A DNA stretch of 64,000 bases from Taxillus chinensis (Eukaryota; Streptophyta; Magnoliopsida; Santalales; Loranthaceae), in assembly GCA_023512835.1 (NCBI GenBank), contig CM042084.1, forward strand, positions 10,660,842-10,724,841, written 5' to 3'. The notes under the pieces were generated by a model. It was not told where the DNA came from, did no database searches, and saw only the letters and a list, made by a program, of their open reading frames with translations. A program made the translations under genes and the position numbers. Shown piece after piece: positions 11,405-22,484 of this stretch (position 1 is its first letter; the number at the start of each line of letters is the position of its first letter).

Positions 11405-11865
11405 CACACCTGGCCACAACAATAAACAACAAACGATCAATAACACAAACGACCATCAAAGGCACAACCGACTTGTAGGTTCTCACCACACGACCCGTAG
11501 GTCCATACCATGCATATAGCATCGTGTCCCCCCATCAGGGTACACCACATGACCCGTAGGTCCACAACCATGCATATAGCATCGTGTCACCCCATAGGGT
11601 ACACCACATCCAGTCCCTGGCTCTCACGGCCACGTGCCATCCCTGGCACCACATACGAGCACATCACACACAAAGACAATCTAGTGCCCTATATGCACAC
11701 AATCATACCACTAGCAATGCACCCTATGTATGCTCCTAGGATGATCTAACCGACACCAACATAACCTAGAATACATGTAAAGACTGCGTTGATCAGGCGC
11801 CCTCCCTACGCTTTTCCAAGTCACATGGAATCAATTAACCACCCCTCACTAACCTAGGTCCACTA
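11405..11865 (-). other. Internal leader between primer site and Gag, with ~60-bp direct duplication
   Basis: Untranslated leader of the retrotransposon. A segment containing GACCCGTAGGTCCA and CCATGCATATAGCATCGTGT occurs twice in tandem (about 11484-11546 and 11547-11606). No ORF of interest. Confidence 0.6.
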
Positions 11866-11884
11866 GACCATGCTCGATACCAAC
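11866..11884 (-). promoter_or_regulatory. Primer-binding site, initiator-Met tRNA type
   Basis: Reading on minus just inside the 5' LTR end: TTGGTATCGAGCATGG. Plant iMet-primed elements have TGGTATCAGAGC here, so this is that site with a deletion or substitution around the AGAG. Confidence 0.65.
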
Positions 11885-11885
11885 T

Positions 11886-14059
11886 TGTCACACCCCGAAT
11901 TCCAGGGAACCCGGAACCGGGTACATGACTTCCCTTGCCCGCACCCGAAAGGTCAAGGGGTTGGTGACTAGCACCAATAGAGACTATACCACGGGTCTTG
12001 TCTCAAATATGCAACCCCGTATAATCATACATCAAGGGTAATCCTGTACTTTCCCATATATCATCATGCACACATTAAGTCAAACAGTCATACCGACATC
12101 ACATCACAAACAGTATGCAAATACAATCGTCCACTGGACCCATGTCCGGGATACAAACATAATACAATACACAATACGAATACGAATACGATCTGCATCA
12201 TACATCGAGTAGTGGGCACGTCCTCTTGGAAGAAAGTCCTCCACTAGTCTCGGGTCACACCTGAAAAAGGTAAACAACAAGTAGGGGTGAGCGACAAGCT
12301 CAGTAGGTGACCCCGACACTCCACATCATGCAAACATACAAGTCTATACTACATGCTCGTGTACTGCACCTTTGTGTAGTGTGCACAATCATCAGGACTC
12401 AGCCTGCAAACAAACATCAGGACCTAGCTTGCCCACACAGACGGCTTGTCCACGATCCTCACTAGGATCCCGGCCAGGGCACTCTGCCCTACCACGCTTA
12501 TATGCCCGGACACGCCGCCACACCGGCCTGCCATCGGTGCATATGCCCGCCATGTCAACCACATAGCACCATCGGTGCATCACGGTGAGAACCCAAACAA
12601 GTCACGGAGTCCATGCCCCAATACCCCACATCAACATACTAACATGAGTATGGCATGTCATTCTCGACATTTCCTTTGGAACCGTAGCGGTCTCCACAAG
12701 TAAATCCTCAATCCTTGATTTATGAAGGAAGTACCCATAGCAGCTATTTTCTTGAAATTAAAAGTCCCGGCATTGGGTTCCCATAGCATAAATAAGATAA
12801 TCTGATTTTTGGGGATTTTTCTGAGATGTCTAACCCCACTTTCCAAAAATTCACCACTACGAACTTTTGGGTTTTTCCGAGATTTTACACTAAATCCCAA
12901 ATTTCACATTTTGAAATAATGGGAATTCATTTTTCTAGTATTTTTCTTTGAATCCAAATGGGGGGTATTTCGTTATTTACATTGTAACTTAAGTATAATA
13001 CTTGTATAGGTTGCAATGTAAATAGGTCCAGTCCAGTCAATCTGTATTTCGAATCTGCCAGTGAAACTACATTTTCGAATCTGCATTTCGAATTTGTATT
13101 TTCGAATCTCTTTTCGAACTGCCTTCGACCCTCGAACCTACACTCGAACTACCTTCGAAAACTACCTTCGAAGTACCCATGAACTGCCTTCGAAACTCCC
13201 CTTCGAAGTACCTTCGAACCTTCGAAACGACACTCGAAAATTTCACATTCGACACTCGAAATTACACTACATCGAACCTACCTTCGAACCTTCGAACCTT
13301 CGAAATCGCACATTCGAAATTTTCAATTTCAGTCGATCTCATCGGCCGTTCTCTACCCAGTTCACGACGATTCGTTCATCATCGTTTTTCACCTGTTTCT
13401 CGTCCTGGATTCAACCTGGAATCTCATAAAACTCATACCTAATATTATATATTAGGTTTTAAATCACGTCTTACCCCTCGAACGCATTTAAATACAAGAT
13501 TCAACCCAAAATTGGTTTTTCCCCAATTTCTAGGGTTCAACACGAATTTGCATGATTTCATCAAATTCTTACATGTTAATCCAAAAAACAGCAAGAAAAG
13601 GGTGAAGAATCAAGGGAACACCTACCTGGAATGATTCTTGATGCTTGAACGAGCTCAAAACGCCCCAAATCGCCAAGGCCTCCAAGCTTCCTTATCTCTT
13701 TCTCTCTCTAAGCTCTCCAACGCAGATGCAGAAATGCTAAAACGTAACGTGGAAGCTCTCTTTCCCCTATTTATATTTTTGCCAGTCAACGACCTAGTCA
13801 ACCATTGACCCAGTCAATAATTAACCTCCAAGGTCCCGAACTCCAAATTGAGTCAAACTACAGTCAAAACGCTCGAAATGACGAGCACAATACTACACAG
13901 ATATTAGTACACCCAAATGACCGCTCAAACGCAAAGTCAACCAATAGACCCCCGAAAAGTCAACAATCAGGTCAAACGGGGCCCCGACTCGGAATCGGGC
14001 CCAAGTACAGTCAAAATGCTCACATTGACGGCTACACTACCGTCCTGATAGTCTTTACA
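11886..14059 (-). repeat. 5' LTR of the full-length element
   Basis: 2174 bp, near-identical to the 3' LTR. TATA box TATAAATAG at 13767-13775 (minus). It contains the same TTCGAA-rich minisatellite (about 13047-13330) and inverted repeat as its partner. A pyrimidine tract ending TTTTTCAG/GTGTGACC lies in the leader near 12255-12275 and looks like a splice acceptor. Confidence 0.92.
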
Positions 14060-15429
14060 TCAGCAGCTGTGGAGTCAGCAGCTATGGAGTCAGCAACTGT
14101 GGAGTCAGCAGCTTCGTAGTCAGCAGTTGTGGAGTCAGCAGCTTCGTTAGTCCGGATCAGCAGCAGTGATCCGTGGCATCGTTTCGCAGCAGTGTTTCCG
14201 CAGCATCAATCCATAGCATCAATTCCGCAGCAATGCAACTGCACTGCACTGGACCATTTACATTGTAAACCATTATGCATCTCCACATTGTAAGTATTAT
14301 ACTTAAGTTACAATGTAAATAACGAAATACCCCCCTTTTGGATTCAAAGAAAAATGCTAGAAAAATTAATTCTCACTCCTTTAAAATATGAAAATTGAGA
14401 TTTAGTGTAAAATCTCGAAAAAAATCCAGTTTTTCGTAGAGGTAAATTTTTGGAAAGTGGGGTAAGACATTTAAGAAAAATCCCCAAAAATCAGATTATC
14501 TTAGTTATGATATGGAGACCCAATGCCAGGACTTTTTATTGCAAGAAAATAGCTGCTATGAGTATCTCCTTCCTTAGTCAAGGAATGAGGATTGATTTGT
14601 GAAGACTGGTTATAGTTCTAAAGGGAGTGTTGTACACCTTAAGACCATATTGGTGCTGGTATGTTGGTTTGCGGATTTGGGACTTGGGTTCCATGACTTG
14701 TTGGGTTCTCACCGTGATGCACCGATGGTGCTATGTGGTTGATGTGGCAGGCATATGCGCCGATGGTAGGCCTGTGTGGCGACTGTGGCTGGGCATATTG
14801 CGATGTGGACAGGCTAAGGCCTCAGTTGAGTTGTTGAGCTCGTGGAGCTAGGGCTGAGTGCCCTGAGCTAGGATCCCGTGGAGGATCGTGGACAAGCTGT
14901 CCTATGTGGACAGGCTGGGTCCTGATATTTGTTTGCAGGCTGAGTCTTGATGATTGTGCACACTACACAGAGCATGTAGTATAGACTTGTATGTTTGCAT
15001 GATATGGAGTATTAGGGTCACCTACTGAGCTTGTCGCTCACCCCTACTTGTTATTTCCCCTTTCAGGTGTGACCCGAGACTAGTGGAGGACTTTCTTCCA
15101 GGAGGACGTGTCCACTACTCTGATGTATGAGTCTTGTATTTTGTATTGTATTTTGTATTGTATCCTGGACATGGGTCCGTGGACAGTTGTATTTGCATAT
15201 TGTTTGTGATGTGATGTTTGTATGACTGTTTGACTTATTGTATGCATGATGATGTATAGGAAAGTACAGGATTACCCTTGATGTATGACTGTATAGGGTT
15301 GCATATTTGAGACAGCACCCGCGGTGTAGTCTCTATTGGTGCTAGTCACCAACCCCTTGACCTTTCGGGTGCGGGCAAGGAGAAGTCATGTACCCGGTTC
15401 CAGGTTCCCTGGAATTCGGGGGCATGACA
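14060..15429 (+). mobile_element. Solo LTR (Tekay-like family), right half
   Basis: Continues the LTR interrupted at 4196. It starts in the AGTCAGCAGC minisatellite (to about 14215), passes the conserved ACATTGTAA inverted repeat (about 14264-14325) and a CCCCTTTCAG/GTGTGACC acceptor-like site (about 15054-15073), and ends GGGGGCATGACA. Removing the nested element and one tcagc copy restores a continuous minisatellite, so the order of events is clear: this LTR was here first. Confidence 0.85.
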
Positions 15430-16045
15430 AACAACGATCAAACAAAACACGAAACACACATGCAATCAGTGAAGAATTAATTACTGGGTCAAATCAAATG
15501 CTACTTGCTAAGCTACCTTCAACAAGTAATGATTAAGTTGTTGGTGGGCCTCAATGAATGCCACCTGAACGCGCCTCCTCGCTCATGCCATTCAACTCCT
15601 TGCTCATGCCATCTAACTGCAATTTCTCTTTTGATGCCACCGGAAGTAGATGTTTGCACACCGAAGCAAACACGTGTCAGTTCATTTTCATAGGAGTGAG
15701 CAAGTAAGGGTGGGTTTCAAGGAAGCCGGTGACTGCAATTTCATAGCTTAGGCAAGACGGAGAGGGTGTTGATAGAAGGGATATAAAAGATAGAGATAGA
15801 TCCATCATGGAGCCATGGAAGTAGACGAAGGAGGCGACGAGTGAAGACGACAAAGCGATAAAATATGAAAATTATTGATAGTGAGCCGAAAACACTCGCT
15901 ACATATGGCGAACATAATAATGAGTTAGGTATCTTATAGAGTCATTTGAAGAGCCAATTGAAGAAGCTACAATGTGCATTTAATTCCCTATAATAAGGTA
16001 GAGAGCCAAATAGGAAGAAGGTTGAAGATGCTTTTATATACACAT
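15430..16045. other. No gene recognised
   Basis: Low-information intergenic sequence. The short frames at 15336-15536 and 15505-15693 match nothing I know and overlap the LTR edge or AT-rich DNA. Confidence 0.6.
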
Positions 16046-16325
16046 GTAGTTAGCACTTGCTGGCCACTTTTATTATATATCTTATATATTATATAGGATA
16101 GATTAACATGGCCAACATTTGTTGGCCACGTTTTGTTCTTTTTTATTATTTTTTAATATAGTTACATTATTATATATATTATCTATAATGGGTTAATGTG
16201 GTAAGCACTTGTTGGCCACGTTTTGTTTTGTTTCCTTTATTTTTATTTTTATTTTCAAATATAGTATATAAATTATATATATTATATATTATAGGTTAAC
16301 GTGGCCAACACTTGCTGGCCACGTT
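16046..16325. repeat. Minisatellite of GGCCAACA hairpins
   Basis: Four copies of a short palindrome with arms AACGTGGCCA/TGGCCACGTT around a loop ACACTTGC occur at about 16046-16067, 16104-16131, 16194-16222 and 16298-16325, separated by AT-rich spacers. The last copy has perfect 10-bp arms; the others are imperfect. Confidence 0.75.
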
Positions 16326-16804
16326 TGTTTGTTTTCTTTTTTTTTTTTCTTTTTTCTTGTTTTTTCACCAACAAGAGCTTGACACATGGACTAGGATAGG
16401 TGAAAAAAAGAGGAAAGTGCCAGTTAGGGTTTCTGTTTTTTCAATTGGGTAGTTTTTAACCGATATTTTTAGGTTTCTAGGATCGAGAAGGCAACTCAGT
16501 TTTCAAAAATTTACAAGGAAATTATATTTGAACTCAGGTCATCATGACGAGTGACCCCGTGTCTTTTTTATTTGAAAATGGTCTTGTTTTTGCGTCAAGC
16601 TTGTATTGTGCATCCTTAAACCGTTTTATTACAAAAAAATAACAATTTTTAATTTTTTTCGGGAGTGACTATACACAATATATATATATGTCAGAATTCT
16701 TAAACTGGTGAGTACAGTGAGAAAATGAGAAGCGTGACCTGATTGTTTTGAACATTGACCGTCAATTGATCATCACTAGCGGTTCGAATGCGGTTTGATC
16801 ATAT
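16326..16804. other. No gene recognised
   Basis: AT-rich intergenic DNA with poly-T stretches and no coding signal. Confidence 0.6.
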
Positions 16805-16809
16805 TTTCT

Positions 16810-17320
16810 TGTTGGACCTCAGCCATGACACTCATTATCACAATATTGTCCGCTTTGGCACTTACGCGCCCACCCATGGGCCGCAACCCGTATGGATTTG
16901 TTTCTAACGGGCCGCTACCCGTTAAAACGCATTGTGACAAGGTGCACATGAGCCTCCTCATTAGGACAACCTCAATATTCACTCTAACCGATGTGGGATT
17001 GTTATTTGGAACTCCCCACAGGAGGTTAGAGAGCTAACAGTCTCCCCCCAATCCCACCACCGGTCTAGAGGACCTAGCTCTGATACCACTTGTTGAACCT
17101 CGACCAGGGCACTCACTATCACAATATTATCCGCTTTGGCACTCGCGCGCCCACCCATGGGCCACATCCCGCACGGATTTGTTTCTAACGGGCCGCGACC
17201 TGTTAAAACATGTTGTGACAAGGTACACATGAGCCTCCTCATTAGGGCGACCTCAATGTTCGGCCTAACCGATGTGGGATTATTCTTTCGGACTCCCCAC
17301 AGGAGGTTAGAGACCCAACA
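16810..17320 (-). mobile_element. Complete TRIM (terminal-repeat retrotransposon in miniature)
   Basis: A 511-bp element with two 230-bp LTRs (16810-17039 and 17091-17320), each TGTTG...CAACA or close to it on +. The perfect 5-bp duplication tttct is at 16805-16809 and 17321-17325. The 51-bp internal part holds, on minus, a primer-binding site TGGTATCAGAGCTAGG (initiator-Met type) next to the 5' LTR and a purine tract GGGATTGGGGGGAGA next to the 3' LTR. The LTR carries CCCACATCGGTTAG, a block frequent in plant TRIM-like LTRs. There is no coding capacity, so it must have been moved by another element's proteins. The two LTRs differ at a modest number of positions. Confidence 0.93.
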
Positions 17321-17524
17321 TTTCTTTATTTGACTTTAGAATTGAACATGGTCGAATGTGTTGATCCTCATGTTTGATTTTTTATTACCTAGGACCGACT
17401 CTTTGGCATTTGAAGGCCTTTTTGAATAAGTCATTAACATAACACCTTTTGACTCAATGACCACACTTGTTTATTTATTTATACAAAGTGAGTGACAGAT
17501 AAGAAAGAAATATAAAGCTGAAAA

Positions 17525-17526
<2 letters not shown>

Positions 17527-17582
<56 letters not shown>
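17527..17582. repeat. (TA)n microsatellite
   Basis: Pure dinucleotide run of about 55 bp. Confidence 0.9.
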
Positions 17583-17585
<3 letters not shown>

Positions 17586-17680
17586 AATCTGGGGAAAAAA
17601 TGGGGTCCAACAATTATCTAATATATTTTCTATATTTATAGGGCGGGAAAATGTAATATTTGACAATGATACCAACTTTA

Positions 17681-18793
17681 GAGCATCTCTAATAGGTTAG
17701 TTATTTCATTAGCTATAGTCAAATATAGACGAAATATGCCTCTAATAGATTAACTATACCATCAGGCATAGCAGTAAGTTTAAGTAAATTTACCTAAATT
17801 TATATCTTTTAGCTAAGATGTCACATCATTCAATTCCTTTAAGAACCTAAAATACCCTTCAAGCTTCACACGTCTCCCTCCCACGCATCGCCCCCTCCCC
17901 CTGTCGCTACGTTGCCACCCTTCACCTTCCACCTTGCATCGCTGCCGTCACTAGCCTCCCCCTCCCTTTCCGCATCGCTGTTGTCGCCAGCCTCCCCTTC
18001 CCTCCCCACATTGCCGCCCCCTGCCTCCTTGCATCGCCGCTGTCCCTCCCTTCCCACGTCGCCCACACCACTGCCCTCCCTGCATCCTTCATGTCGCTTA
18101 TGCCCCCACTTCCCATATTGTTGTCGTTGAGATTGGAGATGGTAAAAGGCTTGGGGGATTGAAGTGTCGCCCTCTATGCGTGTGGCATAAGTCAATAATT
18201 CCAAATGGAATGGATTAGGGATTTCGGGGGTGAATATAAGTAAGTGTATATTGGAAAAATGATAGTTAAGTTAAAAAAAAATAATATTCTATTGAAGTAT
18301 CATTAGCTAAAATGATGTTGTAACAAGCTAAATATAGCTTTAGAGCATTCACAATGGGCTCAATAAACTTTGACTATAATTTAGCATAATAATTTGTTTT
18401 TATAAATTATAACTAGCTTAATTTTAGGCTATGAAATAGTAGGCTCAACATAAATTCAGTATTTTAATTAAAATATTAATAAAAAACTGTATCTCTCTCC
18501 TCCACCATCATCACTTCAGTATTTTAATTGTTATCGGAAGAAAGCGAACCAATTAAGAGAGAGGAGTTATTAAAGAGTAAAATAATAATAATAAAATAAG
18601 AATAGTCATCCAACTTGTCTCGCCAGATTTAGCTAGTAAGATTACATTTGGTTAAATACACTGTATATTTGATGAGCTTATTATTAACACTTTTTTCCAT
18701 CTTTAGCTAAACTTTAGCTATTTTTTAGAAATAGCCAGTCAGATGCAAATGCTCTTAGCTAACCATTTTAGCTTGATACTACTAGAGATGCTC
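17681..18793. mobile_element. Tourist/PIF-Harbinger-like MITE (outer)
   Basis: Ends GAGCATCTCTAATAGG (left) and, reversed, GAGCATCTCTAGTAG (right), flanked on both sides by tta, the 3-bp target duplication usual for PIF/Harbinger-type MITEs. It contains a CT-rich, GC-richer patch (17866-18130) and a second MITE. No transposase. Confidence 0.7.
18343..18754. mobile_element. Tourist-like MITE nested in the outer MITE
   Basis: Terminal sequences GAGCATTCACAATGGG and (reversed) GAGCATTTGCATCTG with flanking tta at 18340-18342 and 18755-18757. It is a different but related family sitting inside the element at 17681-18793. Confidence 0.6.
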
Positions 18794-18796
18794 TTA

Positions 18797-19274
18797 ATAA
18801 GAAAAAATCTAACTTGAGAGGAATATCAATGAAATAAAATAAAAATATGGACAGAATAATGCATATATAATGTACAAGTTAGGACTCAAATAATGAATAC
18901 ATTTACTTTTAAAAATAATGATTATTATTTTAAAAATAATTTTATTATTTATTGGCAACCATTTTTTTAATCATAAGTGATGTAATATGGTTTACGAATA
19001 ATGCTATAATTTATATTACCATTTTAACGCATAAATAATAATTAAATCAAATAACAAGCACAAGGAGTGCATGAATTATTTGCATTTATATTCCTAATCG
19101 GGTAGCTATGCCCAACGGTCGCCTATGGATTCACCGTAATAATCAATACATTTATTTTAAAATATAAATGTGAAGAATTATAATATCATAAATAAATGAC
19201 ACAAATAATCTTTATACCACCATCTTCCTTTCCATGCATGAATGCATATCGAAGGGAAGTTTAGATATTGTAAA
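18797..19274. other. No gene recognised
   Basis: AT-rich intergenic DNA; nothing coding or repetitive stands out. Confidence 0.6.
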
Positions 19275-19410
19275 TTAATTGTCCAATAAGCAGAGTTCTC
19301 GAGATACTGAGTATTCGATATTTTGCATATCGAACAATGAGAGGAATACTGTCAAACAAGAGTTCAAATATCACAAGTTAATAAGAGTGCTCGAAATGCT
19401 AAAAGCTTAA

Positions 19411-20212
19411 GAGCTTGTTTGGTTATACATGTTTTTTGGTGTTTTCTATTTTTTAATACAGAAAAAGATAGAGAGTGTTTGTTTGGTATTTGTTTTTAAG
19501 TTTTAAAAACAAAAAACATTCACTGTTGAAACGATACCTAGTTACATATTTTGAAAACACAAATACAGTGTCTTCTGATTTCGGGATTTATTTTCTCTGA
19601 CAATGTAGTGGCATTTTTGCATTTTTGCCTATTGTACTGCAACGTCCCTTCTGCCCCTCATCAACATTTAATTTAATTTACTACACATAATTGCTGCAAA
19701 AAAATGGCCTATCAACCCAGAATCGCTGCAAAAAATACCCCATTTACTACATAGAATTGCTACACAAAATCACTGCAATGTCTCTCTTACCTCTCACAAC
19801 ATCCCTTTGTCCGACTGAAGGTGTCTATTCCGACCCAGAAGAATCGTGAAGGCTGTTACAACCATGGTCAAGCTCTCCATCTCTGATTGAAGGTGTCTGT
19901 TATGTAGCTCTATTGTTTGATAAAACAAGGTATAAGTCCAGATTTGTGTGAATGAGACAACCAATGATTGCCTAGTAAGGATCGGGCAAAGGAAAACGGT
20001 CTGTGCAAATGGAAATCTGTTGGTGCAGATGGAGATCTGCCTCTTACTCTAGTGGATTACCTTTGTGACCGGTCATATCGATTCCTCTTTGCAGAAACAA
20101 TTGCCAAACAAAAAAAATCAGTTTTTAGAAATCGCTAAAACTGTTTTTAATATCAAATTCTAAATGCAATTTTTGAAAATAAGAAAAACTAAAAACCATA
20201 CCAAACACACCC
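19411..20212. mobile_element. Tourist-like (PIF/Harbinger-type) non-autonomous element
   Basis: 802 bp with termini GAGCTTGTTTGGTTATAC and (reversed) GGGTGTGTTTGGTATGGT and a taa duplication at 19408-19410 and 20213-20215. The tandem-array unit is continuous across the excised site. No transposase frame is seen. Confidence 0.75.
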
Positions 20213-20290
20213 TAATATTTTGTATATCGAGCAATAAGAGAAATGCATACCAAGTAAGAGTTCAAATATTACAAGTTAGTTATTCGATAA

Positions 20291-20461
20291 TGTAACAACC
20301 CAGCCCACCCGTAGCCCGATATTGTCCGTTTTGGGCCTCGCCCGCACGGTTTTATTTTTGGTAGGCCCTTGGCCCCCAAAAGGCCTCGTGCTAGGAGAGG
20401 TTTCCACAGCCACCTAAGTAGCCTGCTTCGTTCTCCTCCCCAGCCGATGTGGGACATTACA
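20291..20461 (-). repeat. 171-bp TRIM-type LTR
   Basis: On + TGTAACAACCCAG...GGGACATTACA; in sense it starts TGTAATGTCCCACATCGGC, the CACATCGG block typical of TRIM-like LTRs. It shares no visible sequence with its partner LTR. Confidence 0.8.
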
Positions 20462-20537
20462 TCCACCCCCCCCCCCCCCTTGGAGAGCCCAGCGTCCTCG
20501 ATGGCACACCGACCCGGGCCCTGGCTCTGATACCATC
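20462..20537 (-). promoter_or_regulatory. Primer-binding site, 76-bp internal region and purine tract
   Basis: On minus: GATGGTATCAGAGCCAGGG directly after the long LTR, then about 40 bp, then a G run of about 14 and GGA before the short LTR. This is the minimal internal region of a TRIM. Confidence 0.8.
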
Positions 20538-22484
20538 TGTCACGCCCCGGATTTCCGACCCACAGAAACCAGTTAGTGAATCCCCATGCCCGCACCCGAA
20601 GGGACAAGGGGTTGGTGAGAACACCGAGAAAGGGACCTTAGCACGGGTGCCGTCCCTAAACCATATCACACATATACTAAAATCTCATTTCAAAGCACAG
20701 TATAAACACACATACATACACGTTCTTTCCCCCACGGGGTTACCCCATAGTTTTTACAATACAACAAAATAAACAAACACACACAAGGTCTTCACCTCTG
20801 GTGAACCTCCTAGCTTCTGTAAGTACCTGTAACAAACAAAAACAAACACAACAGGAGGGGTGAGCAACCACAGCTCAGTAGGGATTATGTTTCCCCAACC
20901 CATCCCAACTCATAAACTAGTGTAGCCATGTGCTCGTGTAATGCTACATATACATATATATCACCAACTCAATTATGTGCACATATTGAAATGAAAGAAA
21001 ACCTCTCAGGTAATCCCAAACATTGCCTCTCAGGCACACAGTACTGCCCCTCGGGCACAGCAGTACCTTTCAAGCATAATATTGCCTCTCAGGCACAATA
21101 TTACCTCTCAGGCACAATAGCCTCTCAGGCTCTGAACAAATCTCACCTCCCAAGTCCTCAACAGTAGCCTCCCAGGCTTATCAAGATAGCCTCGCATGCC
21201 CACATGACCACTTGAGTTCACAACTCTATCCTTATGTCTTGACCAAGAGAGAGGATTCTCGTAGAAGCTATTTTCTTGAAATAAAAAGTCCAGGCATTGG
21301 CTCCCCATAGCATAACTAAGATAATCTGATTTTTGGAGATTTTTCTGAGGGGTCTAACCCCACTTTCCAAAAAGTCACCACTACGAACTTTTGAAGATTT
21401 CCGGGATTTTACACTAAATCCCATTTTTTACATTTTGAAGAAGTGGAATTAATTTTTCTAGTATTTTTCTTTGAATCCAAATGGAGGGTATTTCATTATT
21501 TACATTGTAACTTAAGTATAATACTTAAGTGTGTAGATGGGTATGGGTTACAATGTAAATAGTCCAGTCCAGTGAAACTTGAACTGCTCCAGAACTGCAC
21601 TGCCTAACTGCTCGAGACACCCTGCTCGAGACACCTTGCTTGAAGCTCTGCTCGACGCTGCTCGATACTCTAGCCTCGAGCAACATGCTCGACGCTCCTG
21701 CTCGACGCTCTGCTCGAGCAGTTACCCAGTTGCGAACTGTCAACTGTGTTCTTCCCGATTTCGGCCCGAAACTCAATTATACCCATTAAATCTCCATTTT
21801 TAAGCACTAATTCATCCCACTAATGGCTTTCTAGCTCATCCTAGCCATCTTAGGCTACCAAAACAACATCAATTCATACAAAAACAACAAAAATCGAGTT
21901 TCTCAAACTCTAGGGTTCATACTTCCAATTCCACGAATTGGGGGTTAATTTACATGTTTTAGCTACTCTAGCAAGTATAATCAACAATATAGGAGTGAGA
22001 AGAATGAATCCCTACCTCGACTTTGGCCGATTTGAGCTCCGGATCGTCAATTCCTCTTTCCCCCTTTTTTTCTCTCTCCTCTTCTCTTTCTCTCTCTAGA
22101 AAGGCAAGCACGTAAGACACTTAGGGATTTGAGTTCTTCACTGCCCTATTTATACTTTCCCACATTTAATTCATTAAAATATCAAAATTACCCTCACAGG
22201 GTCCCGACTCCAAATCGAGCCTAATTACTGTCAAAATGCTCCGTTTAACGAGTACATCACTGTACTGAGGTTTGTTTTTCCCAAATAAGCCCTCAAATAC
22301 AAAGTCACCTGACCATACTACAAAAATCCCAAAATTAGCTTTTCGGGGCTCCAACTCCAAATCGGGCCCACTTACAGTCAAAACTCTCTATTCGACGAAT
22401 ACGTCGTCGTACTGATACTCACATCCCTCAATGTGCATTCCATCACATGGCTCTCTCCCAGAACCCCAAACACGGATCCTTACA
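20538..22484 (-). repeat. 1.95-kb LTR of the Tekay-like family
   Basis: On + it begins TGTCACGCCCCGG, shares GCCCGCACCCGAA-GG-CAAGGGGTTGGTGA with the LTRs at 4197, 11886 and 45277, and ends GATCCTTACA. It has the TATA box at 22146-22154 (minus) and the conserved ACATTGTAACTTAAGTATAATACTT block (about 21501-21525). Its minisatellite (about 21580-21730) is built from CTGCTCGA units, unlike any other copy in the window. A run of GCCTCTCAGGC repeats lies at about 21000-21195. Confidence 0.85.

Larger units (their letters stand above)
4197..14059 (-). mobile_element. Full-length Ty3/gypsy LTR retrotransposon (Tekay/Del-like chromovirus)
   Basis: A complete 9863-bp element transcribed on the minus strand. 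It is bounded by the perfect 5-bp duplication tcagc (4192-4196 and 14060-14064). The two LTRs are 2174 bp (5', right) and 2179 bp (3', left). Between them are a primer-binding site next to the 5' LTR, a decayed gag-pol frame, and a purine tract next to the 3' LTR. Order is Gag, protease, RT, RNase H, integrase, then a C-terminal chromodomain-like segment, which defines the chromovirus branch; the very long LTRs and the sequence after the integrase suit Tekay/Del. The LTRs are near-identical apart from scattered small indels, suggesting fairly recent insertion, but pol carries several frameshifts and lost catalytic residues, so it is not autonomous now. Confidence 0.92.
20291..22484 (-). mobile_element. 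LTR element with two unrelated LTRs, one integration unit
   Basis: The whole 2194-bp block is flanked by the perfect duplication gataa (20286-20290 and 22485-22489), inside a tandem repeat that reads through once it is removed. On minus the order is a 1947-bp LTR of the Tekay-like family (22484 to 20538), a primer-binding site TGGTATCAGAGCCAGGG, a short spacer, a G-rich purine tract, then a 171-bp LTR of a different, TRIM-like family (20461 to 20291). Both outer ends follow TG...CA. The junctions fall exactly at LTR boundaries, which argues against a chance deletion. There is no coding capacity. Confidence 0.8.

Noticed and set aside
10877..11425. 182-codon plus-strand frame
   Set aside because: Antisense of the Gag region of the minus-strand retrotransposon.
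16810..17320. Cassandra-type TRIM with 5S rRNA promoter
   Set aside because: I looked for the 5S internal promoter in the LTR and did not find it; the LTR carries the CACATCGG block instead.
17866..18204. 112-codon open frame on minus, with an overlapping 72-codon frame on plus
   Set aside because: Low-complexity Gly/Arg and Ser/Pro-rich products of a CT-rich MITE core; no domain.
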